Positions 55,496 to 64,000 of a stretch of 64,000 bases of DNA are shown here, in pieces. The DNA is from Sipunculus nudus (lineage: Eukaryota; Annelida; Sipuncula; Golfingiida; Sipunculidae). Position 1 is the first letter of the stretch. Each line of letters begins with the position of its first letter. The position numbers and the translations under genes were made by a program. The stretch is taken from assembly GCA_026874595.1 (NCBI GenBank), contig CM049318.1, positions 9,844,241-9,908,240 on the forward strand, in the 5' to 3' direction. Under the pieces are notes generated by a model. The model ran no database searches. It worked only from the letters and a program-made list of their open reading frames with translations, and was not told where the DNA came from.

Positions 55496-55957
55496 AATTA
55501 GGACCCAAAAGGTCCTCAATTTAATAGGCCCTGAATTGCCAGTTCCTTTCATTAATTAAATTAGCAGCCTTGTAGCCATATTGGATTTTCAATAGGTCTA
55601 AATTCTAAAATTCACAAGCTTACATCCTCTTTTGGCAGTCAACCTTTGGTGAAATTTTCTCTACAACTGCCTGAAGGGTTCTTAATTGAGATAATGTGCA
55701 GGATAGGAATTCAAAGACTGGTGGTCAAATAGGATTTTTGATGGGTCTTAAATTTGGTAGTTCACAATTTTAAGAACTGCCACATGCAAATCAGAAAAAA
55801 AAAAATTTATTCCTCATACATAATCTAGACCTGCCATATTTTCACCAATGAGCATTTTGCAATCATTTGTATAAATATATTATGAATCTAGTGATCAAAC
55901 TTTATTCTGTGTAATAATTTATACAAACCTTTTAGTTTTTAACTATTAAATGTGATT
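55496..55957. other. Unannotated stretch
   Basis: AT-rich; nothing recognised before the degenerate LINE begins. Confidence 0.4.
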
Positions 55958-57345
55958 TCAGGCAGACTGGTTAGCCTCTATTTTAAACAAATTAATGTGT
56001 GTTGCAAGATTCTTGAAGCATTTAACATGGACTACCAGTGATGTGTTCATGGATATCTGGTCACAGTCAACATATTTTGATTGGAAACACGTCTGAATCA
56101 AAACAGGTAACATTTGGGGTTCCACAGGGGTCCATTTTAGGACCAAAGATGTTTAAAAGATATAGCTGTCCAGTATGATTTATAATTTGTAATCATAAAT
56201 TAGATAATCATGCATGTGCAGATGACACACAGATATATACATATTTCAAGATAGGAGTCGTATGTTGTTTCTCAGACAGAAGCAATAAATAGTGTGCAGG
56301 CCTGAGTAGCAGAAATCAATAAAGTACATGAGAATCAATTATCTTAAACTTAATGAAGAGAAAACTGAAGTTATGATCATTTCAAGGAAGTTACAGGCCT
56401 CAGGATTTTCTTTAAACTTAGGTGGTCATAACATTGCAACTGCTTCCTATGTACGTAACCTTGGAGTTAACTTAGATTCGTCTGTTCTGATGGATAAGCA
56501 GATAAATAACAGGTGTAAGGTTTTTATATGATAAGAAAGATAAGCAGAATTAGGCATTGCTTATCAGTTGATCCTGTTAAGACACTAGTCCATAGTTTGG
56601 TTGCTAGTAAGTTAGATTGGTACTGCAATAGCCTGTTGTTTGGTGTCCCTCAGTACCAGCTTGCTAAGATACAATATGTCTTTAACTGTGCTGCTAGGGT
56701 TATCACTGGATTAAGCAAGAGGGAACACATTACCAGTAAAATGACGGATTAGTCTTCACTGATTACCAGTGAAAGAATGGCTGGAATATAAAACTTTATT
56801 ATTGGTCTTTAAATTATTTTTGGTCTCACACCAGATTATTTCCAAAATATGCTTGAGTTATGTACCCCTGTACAGAACTTGTGATCTGTCCACAGTTGTA
56901 CATTTATAATACTGAGAACCAGGCTGACAAACTATGGCAATGGAGCTTTTAGTCACAGTGCACCTGTATTATGGAACGGTTGTCTTCACGTTTGAGATCT
57001 CAAACGCATTTAAATATTTTTAAGAGGGTGCTAAAGACTTTTCTAATTAAGAGAGCTTATGTACTGTAATAAGTGTCATCCCATGTCTTGTGTAGTTTTA
57101 TAGTCATTTATAAGTCTTATACCTAAAGTTGATATGCATATTAGCAATATTTTTAGACATTTTTTACTTCCACACATATGGATTTGTTGTTGTATACACA
57201 TGCATGTATTTACTAGCACTATGTTAATATGATTTTCACGATTTTACTTGATTTTATTGAAAGAGCACCATGAGCAATTGTGTGGTTTTGCTATGGGGCT
57301 ATATAAATGAACATTATTTATTTATTATTATTGTTATTATAAGTA
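55958..57345 (+). mobile_element. Degenerate 5'-truncated CR1/L2-like LINE
   Basis: Frameshifted but readable RT and post-RT segments on the plus strand. TFGVPQGSILGPKMF (about 56107) is the GVPQGSILGP motif, HACADDTQIYTYF (about 56212) the Y-A-D-D box with Y changed to C, and LGGHNIATASYVRNLGVNLD lies near 56420. SVDPVKTLVHSLVASKLDW (56570) and QYVFNCAARVITGLSKREHI (56670) follow. The last coding stretch is THLNIFKRVLKTFLIKRAY near 57008. It ends with GGGCTATATAAATGAACA and a TTATTA-type tail (57296-57345). Stops and frameshifts make it non-functional. Confidence 0.88.
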
Positions 57346-60300
57346 ATTAATACATCTATAACTGATCATGTGATACTGTACATGTGATACCTATCTTACT
57401 GACAACAATACACTGTAACATTCACATCAGTCACACACTCACTGTACACAAGATGCTATTATATGTGTGTGCCTGTTGTATTCGTATTCATCATCATTAT
57501 TGTACATCTAGTCTACATGGCTGGTACAGGTATAGATATCACTCAGCAGGTCACCTTTACAGGGAAAAATAGCATATTTTTATACTGTTGTATTTTACAG
57601 TCTTCATGTCCAAATAACAGGACGTAGTAGGTCTTATCTTACCTTGTTATTGCTCTACAGGCTGAGCTTCAGTTAAGCACATTTTTCTCTCATGTTAAAT
57701 CAACTTAATCAAAATGTAAGTGTCAGTTTTTATTCGATAGTGTTATGTCATGATCATATTTATCATTGATTTTCTGTACAGGTAGCACTTTATTAACAGG
57801 GAGATACTTTCTTAAACAGAAAGCTAAATGAGACAAGGGATTTGATTTTAAGAAATAAGAAAAGGACACAAATAGTATGGTACATCAAAGCACATGAGCC
57901 ATTTCAGTGCACAGGATTTGCATAAACTATTTACTATTAGTCTACTGATGACACAATCACATGAGCTAATTTCTTTTGGGAGAAGGCCAGTACTATAGTT
58001 CCATGGGCTAACAATACAACTGTACACTTATACAAGTTATGACACATAAACCCATACAGGTTTGAAACAATTCTTCATGCATATAAATTATATACACAAA
58101 CAGGTTTTAAACATAAAACTGGTAATAAAAGTAGCTTAAGCAGTTCAGATGTTTAATTATCTGGATCTGTTACATATTCAACAGAGTAGTAACAATTAAG
58201 AGTCGTGTGACCAAAACCTTTAGAAATTAGTAAATGCTATTTGTGTATCCTAAAGGGTAAACACTGACAAAGGTCAAAGGTAAATGACCTGAAAATGTAA
58301 ATATTTACTAAATATGATAATGACATGCAGCAGGCAGTTGAATCCTGAGATAATGGAATAGACAGATGAACTACCCATACAGGGCCTTTGTTATTGAATA
58401 GCAAACCCCTGGCAAGGCTCTGAGGTCCACATTTAAAGACTGAGACAAAAATTATCACACAAATGAGGCTAAATGTAATTGATGTGAACTCAGACAGCTG
58501 TCCTCAAAGCAAGAGAGCTGTCAAACAAATTTTAATATATAATACAGCTGAGATCAGCATAAATTCAACTTTATCTTAATGGTAGGAGTGCCAGAAAAAG
58601 CCTGCAAAGAAAAAAAAAACTCTTCACGCAGATCAAAGTCAACATAAAATGATGGATTTAAACTATATACAAATCATAGTCATCAACTGACCTCATGTGA
58701 CTTTTACCATAATTTTGGTATAAAGAGACACCTATACAGAGATTTTTACTTTTGTATTTATTTGTAGAAAGAAAAACTAGTAGGAAAACAAATTTATACA
58801 TGAATTTAGTTTTCTTATCAGAATTTAATTATTAGAGCAATTATTAAATTACTTTGTGTAGACATGTATAACAAAATTTCCATTGGGCCATGTGGACGAT
58901 ATGGAGCATTACAGTTTTTCTTTAAACTACTTGATAAAGTGTACAGCAAAACCCAGTGTCTTTTGAGACAAGTAATTGCTCCATTCTGGGATTTGACAAC
59001 GCAAACACCAACTTATACATGTGTTGGGAGTAACTTCAGTGTTGTTTGAATAGCTCTGTTTATGTTAAGATCACAGTGACCTTGGGTCTGACATCATGCA
59101 CCTCTGAGTGTACACAGAGTTCCTCCTTGTTATCCTTCATCAAGCATTCACTAGTCATATATAACAATAAGACTATTGTACTTGTCATCTCAATGGATCT
59201 TATCACACAGGAAATGTCTGAACTTCCTTAACTCTACAAGCCCAATATTAATACTTTAAATTAAGCTGTCCTGTACCAGTTCACCAAGGAAAGGTCAATG
59301 TGCCAGGTACCCAGATCACTGGCCTTGGAAACACTGCAAGTTACAGATAACTGGGACACGGAAAGAGAGTGGAGATAAAATAACAGTCAAAGAGGAATCA
59401 AGATCAGATACTTACTACTTGAAATCCACCTTATGTACAACCATCAAAGGTTTTATAATCAACATACATGGTGCCACATTAAAAACAAATTATCCAATAC
59501 ATTAAAGGGAGTCTTTTTATTATAGTCAACCACTACAACAAAAATACATGCTTATTACATGTTAGTTGTACTGGTGGGAGTTTCCTTGTTAATTACCCAA
59601 CATTACAGTTTGTCAACTTGAGCAAACTGTTTGATGATTAATTATAATCTGTTCTGATAAACAGCCACAAGAATTGTCCTGTTCCCCTTTGGAACTTGTG
59701 AAGTATTTAAGGTATCACACATGCAAGTCTGTAGTATAATGATGCCATGACCCTTGTTCTCAGAGAATATATAAAAAATGACCAAAGATTTGGAAAATTT
59801 TTGGATTACTTTGTTGTTTAGTCCAGATATTTTATCTGGCTTATTCACCAGCTCCCCACTAATTCTGTAACTCCTTCCTTCTTGCTGCAACCAAATCATT
59901 CGTACAAATGGAAAAAAGAATCTGATCAAGTTCAGTCTTGAGACATTGAATATTACAAAAGAATTAAATAACCTTCAAGGCCTACATTAAATGGCCACAT
60001 GTGTAAATACACACTCATTATTGTGATGTAATCTTTGTTTGCCTTTGGTAATGAAGTGCTTGCAACAAAAGTGAAAGAAGAATGAATACTGATGACCTTT
60101 GACCTCAATTACAGTCATTATGTAAATACCTGGCAACTCAGCTCTGACATATGAATACACAAAGTCCCAATTAACTTAAACACCTGCATCTTACATAATA
60201 TATAATAATGATTAAAACCAGAGAGTGAGAATTGTAGTAATAGACATGCCCTTAGTACATTACAACTCAACCATCAATGATTGTCCATTGAGATATTAAA

Positions 60301-60359
60301 ATATTAACACAGTGATAATGCAATAAAACTGCTGGCTATACTTATAGCAAAAACAAACA
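57346..60359. other. Unannotated ~3-kb stretch
   Basis: AT-rich. ORFs up to 95 codons occur on both strands without recognisable domains or splice context. No repeat element was recognised by eye. Confidence 0.4.
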
Positions 60360-60566
60360 ATTGATTGATTGATCTTTATTTTCCTCCATGCTGGAGAGCT
60401 CAACCAAATATTACAAAATATGCAAGTTAAGTTCGAACACAAACGTTATAACAAAATCAAATTGTTTACAACATCAGTACTCATTCTGATCAGTGAACTG
60501 TATAAGTTAAAAGTTTGCATTACACACAGGATCAGAGAACACAGGACTGCATTTGCCGAAGCAGAC

Positions 60567-61451
60567 TTAAAGAAACTCAATATCGGGTAAGTTACATAAT
60601 TTAAAAATCGTGTCTGCATCTAGAGAAACAAAAATCTTTTCCCAAAACACCTCACGGAGAGGACACAATGAATTACACTGCAACATGATATGCATAACAG
60701 TATCTTGTACATTTTCCCCACATATATCACAAACTACACCATCTAAGAGCTCCAGAATAGATAATAAATGAATAAGAAATAATAACGATTTCCTGTGACA
60801 CAGATTATTTTTCATAACTTTATAGAGAAAATTTTCTTTTAGTTCCGGTTGTACTCTAAGATATCTAAAACTATCACCTTTTATGTTTATCGATGAGATC
60901 CATAAAGCCTGTTCATGGGCATGTACAGTAGTCCTAACTAAACGCCGCCACTCCAGTTTTGAAGGAAACTGACCACCATGGATGTATGAATCTAGATATG
61001 AATACAGACTATATTTGTTGAGTACGGAGACTATATCAGGTATAAAACCAGAAACTTTAGTATTGACCATTAATTTCCAGTCATACAGCTTCAAACAAAA
61101 TATCTGTTTGGCCGCGTGAATGATGTTTGGGCAAAGTGTAATAAGCCTGTGAAGAAACATTAGTTTTTTAATATCAATGATGGCTAACATTGTACACCAC
61201 CCTAACAGTCCCCTTACAACAAAGTCATGCGTTCTGATATTGAGACCCTGGTATAATTTCACCGCCCGTTTTTGTAGCCTCTCCAGTTCAGTAATCTCTT
61301 TTCCAGACATATTGAACCATAACTCGGCACCACAAAGTATTGAGGGAAGGCATATGCGTTCCCACAATGACGCAGAGACACTGGGCAAGAGACCTTCAGG
61401 TCTGGCTCCCACAGCACTTAAGGAAGAGAGAACTGACCTTCCTTTTTTCAA
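60567..61451 (-). pseudogene. LINE ORF2 C-terminal part, out of frame
   Basis: About 294 codons starting KKGRSVLSSLSAVGARPEG, then LWERICLPSILCGAELWFNM and ELERLQKRAVKLYQGL, a typical post-RT thumb/connection region of LINE ORF2 proteins. A C-terminal zinc-knuckle-like segment follows (CDICGENVQDTVMHIMLQC), ending near PDIEFL. It is separated from the RT part by a frame change near 61450-61460, where TGA follows a CGT codon, and by another near 61611-61618. It would be continuous with the RT in an intact element. Confidence 0.88.
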
Positions 61452-61578
61452 CGATCAAAAATAGCTGTTCTCCTTTTAAAATCACATGAAAGCATGATAC
61501 CGATGTGGGAATATTCTTGTATCTCTTCAATGGCAACACGATCGAGGGTCCACTTTCTCAGCTTAGAATTTTTGTAAC

Positions 61579-63123
61579 TCATTTGTTTTGACTCACCAAA
61601 TATGTTATACATTTTGTCTCAGATAATGAAATATTTATTCTCCAAAGCCTACAATATATACCTACTCTTTGCATCATTTTATCTAAAGATGCCTTAGTAT
61701 TCGCCAACAAGACAGTATCATCAGCCATAGAAGGACTGCTTATATCTAAATTATCTATCATAAGGCCTATTTTATCGTGATTTACAAAATCGTGAATATC
61801 CATGTATGCTACTGTGAAGAAGAACATGGACAAAACTCCTCCTTGCTTTATACTCCTACTTATTCTAAATTGGTCCGATAAATCACCATTTAACAATACT
61901 GCACATTTGATATTAAATAGCCAATTACGAAACATAAGCCAGAGCTTATTCGATATCCCAATACAGTACAGTTTATACATTAATCCATTCCACCAAATCT
62001 TATCAAATGCAGATTCCAGATCCAGAAAACATGAGTATACTTTTCCTTCCCTGTCAAGATGATATAGAACACTCTCCTGAACGACAAACGATGTAAGTAC
62101 ACTGTCACATCTCTTTCTACATGCGTGTTGTAGTTTATTAGGAAACCCCTGGAGATCTAACCATTTACTGAGCCTGCTCCACACTAATTTTTCAAATAAT
62201 TTGTTTATCGAGGGCATAAGTGTTATCCCTCTGTATGATTTACAGTTTGTTTTATCTTTACTCTTGCCTTTATAAAGAGGAGATATGATCCCGTATTTAA
62301 AGCAGTCTGGAATGTAAACCATAATCATTATACTATTAAATAATTTACACAGATATTTAGATATAATGCTTGCACCAAATTTAAGATGCTCATTCATTAT
62401 CAAGTCATATCCAGGATATTTCCCCAAGCAGAGTGAGCTACATGCATCATAAACATCGTTTTCTGTGAATGGTTCATCAACTGTGCCCGTGCTATCTGTA
62501 TGAGAATTCACAGTTTGATAAATACGACTTACTTCAGTATCAATAAAATGTTTATATGAGTTATCATAATAATTTTCCTCCTCACTTTGCTCATTTAAAA
62601 GTTTTCTAAAGTGATCGTGCCAATATTTTGTGAGCTCCGCTGGTGTCGTATATATTTTATCCCCCTCGCGCATCATGTTAATACTATCAGGACACCGACT
62701 ACGTGCTCTAGTGAACCGCCAGAATTGTTTAATATGATCACCAAAATCCTGGCTTGCTCTTTCATATACTTCATTGTGAAATGCATATGCTTTCATTTTC
62801 ATCAAATTTGCAAAAGACTTCTTAGCCTTCTTATACTCACGATAAAATGGATTATCCCGATCTCTAGGTCGTCTGTTTTTTATCCATATGATTCTTTTCC
62901 TTTTTTGCTCCGCATGAGTCTCTTTTAAATCTAAATCCCAATAAGGTTTTCTATAATTAGAGACTTTTGAAAGAGGGACAGTCCCTTCATATGCTTTATT
63001 CAAGCATAATGTAACCTCATTGGCATAATCATTAAACTGACTAATATCTCCCTTTAATATATTGTCACAGTCAGTCAGATTCTTAAGATTTTTCTTATAT
63101 TCACTAATATTAGTTTTGTCCCA
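61579..63123 (-). pseudogene. LINE ORF2 reverse transcriptase part
   Basis: The frame runs from the nonsense codon at 63124-63126 (WDKTNISEYKKNLK follows it directly) to a stop at 61579. RT motifs in order: SYRGITLMPSINKLFEKLV, CFLDLESAFDKIWWNGL, the SIKQGGVLSMFFF box and the catalytic SMADDTVLLA, an M-A-D-D variant. At about 61611-61618 a one-base change in an A-run puts the true continuation (GESKQMSYKNSKLRKW) in another frame, so the annotated stop is an artefact of the mutation. Confidence 0.9.
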
Positions 63124-63918
63124 TTAATATGTTTTTCTATAACGAGTTGTAAGTTTTTGAAGAAATATATCAAACTGTGCAGTGACAGACGTGTGGTCTG
63201 ACGTATTTAAAATGTCGTCATCATATACATGACACCATTTGACATATTTTAACATATCTGAAAGTACACATATATGGTCTATCTGGGTACCATTTCCACC
63301 ATCTCCAGGGTGAAATGTATCAATCAAGCCCGTACTTAGCACAAGACAACCTAGAGACACCAAATTATATTTTGAAAGAGCGTCGTTAAAGAAGGATCCA
63401 TGGTAAGTAATAATTTTGCCTTGTGGAACACATTCTTTACCCAGCTGAGCATTCATGTCTCCAGCAAGTATAACATCCCCCTCATGGGAATAGTACTGTA
63501 CGAGTCCACAAATGTCTGAGAGGGAATCAATAAAACATTCAGTGTTATAGTTTGATGGGGGCAAATAAACATTAAAAATAAACAAGGGGCGCCTATTATG
63601 ACAAGATAACTTGATTCCTAAGATTCTGTCATTTGATATATCTTCCATAAGAGAGATATGACAACTCACACTGGTGTTCCTCATTATTGCTACACCACCT
63701 TTACGCCCTTGACTCGGATCACATTTGCAATATGCTTTGTAATTTTTGTCAAGGGTTTTCAAGAAGGAGATGTTTACATCATTCAGATGATGTTCTTGAA
63801 TACAAACAATATCATACTTTTTCAATAAGAGGTCTATATAACGCGCATTAGACATTGTGCCTCTACAGTTATATGTAGCAATTGAGAGAGCGTGACATAA
63901 ATAGTACTGATAGTACAC
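63124..63918 (-). pseudogene. LINE ORF2 APE-type endonuclease part
   Basis: 264 codons with the AP-endonuclease fold signatures in order: SIATYNCRGTMSN (catalytic Asn), CIQEHHLND (catalytic Glu), VYLPPSN, GDMNAQLG (Asp/Asn pair), and near the C-terminus TSDHTSVTAQF (Asp-His). It nicks target DNA to prime reverse transcription. It ends at TAA (63124-63126), after which the same frame continues straight into the RT part, so the stop is a mutation within one ORF2. The true N-terminus is a few residues before the core. Confidence 0.9.
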
Positions 63919-64000
63919 ACAAGTAATCTAATGATTTATACATGCACACTGATAACACATTACTTCCAGTGTCTACAAAAGATCCCCGGTGGCCAAAAAC

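Larger units (their letters stand above)
60360..64000 (-). mobile_element. Nearly complete LINE (endonuclease + RT), continues to window edge
   Basis: Minus-strand non-LTR element. Its 3' end has a (CAAT)n-type tail (seen as TTGATTGATTGAT at 60361-60374) just after AATAAAGAT, then ORF2 remnants, RT and an APE-type endonuclease at 63124-63918. An in-frame stop lies about 20 codons upstream of the endonuclease core. Damage is light: one nonsense codon and two frame changes in about 3.4 kb. It belongs to a different lineage from the LINE at 5.2-7.9 kb (different RT motifs, different tail). Whether the 5' end lies beyond 64000 is unknown. Confidence 0.92.

Overview
This is a eukaryotic, AT-rich, intron- and repeat-dominated genomic window with no prokaryotic features. 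ACGG-type microsatellites tied to arrays of roughly 140-340 bp units with hairpin ends, several LINE lineages, and CG-poor noncoding DNA suggest a lophotrochozoan, most likely a marine mollusc (bivalve-like). That placement is an inference from repeat style and not a database match.

Two host genes can be reconstructed from splice sites and reading frame. (1) On the + strand, a three-exon gene (9356-9419, 13015-13142, 17749-17976) encodes a 139-residue Ly6/uPAR (three-finger) protein. It has a signal peptide, ten cysteines in the LU pattern and a hydrophobic C-terminal tail typical of GPI-anchored members. (2) On the - strand, five exons (41345-41408, 36032-36197, 34824-35014, 32340-32393, 30881-30977) encode the transmembrane and luminal part of a TMEM106-family lysosomal/late endosomal membrane protein. 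All phases agree, a 54-nt micro-exon is included, and the N-terminal exon(s) were not found. Most of the rest is intron or intergenic DNA filled with repeats.

Layout: 1-4.7 kb is unannotated AT-rich DNA. At 4.7-8.2 kb a 20-bp minisatellite is split by a 5'-truncated LINE with an intact reverse transcriptase ORF. At 9.4-18 kb lies the Ly6 gene, whose second intron carries a 2.8-kb foldback element with ~1.25-kb inverted arms. At 18.7-19.3 kb are degenerate ~142-bp repeats. At 20.1-24.2 kb is a ~67-copy 61-bp minisatellite with higher-order structure. At 24.8-26.1 kb is a terminal-inverted-repeat element, followed by a LINE 3' fragment and a SINE. At 30.9-41.4 kb is the TMEM106 gene, whose introns hold a 1.1-kb inverted-repeat element and a 3.7-kb tandem-repeat element. 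At 42.6-44.4 kb is a second tandem-repeat element with another nested inside it. At 45.1-53.6 kb is a large inverted duplication whose right arm is split by a 4-kb tandem-repeat element; the other arm preserves the empty site. At 53.6-55.5 kb are degenerate ~150-bp repeats, at 56-57.3 kb a dead CR1/L2-like LINE, and at 60.4-64 kb a nearly intact minus-strand LINE with endonuclease and reverse transcriptase.

The most interesting pattern is a set of nonautonomous elements (36.5-40.2, 42.6-44.4, 49.1-53.2 kb, with a likely partial copy at 31.5-32.1 kb). They share an architecture of left hairpin, internal tandem array with a GGTGGCGCCACC-type core, ACGG microsatellite and right hairpin, but each has its own matched hairpin sequences. 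They resemble the pearl/Helentron-associated (HINE) class of bivalves by architecture; that assignment is inference.
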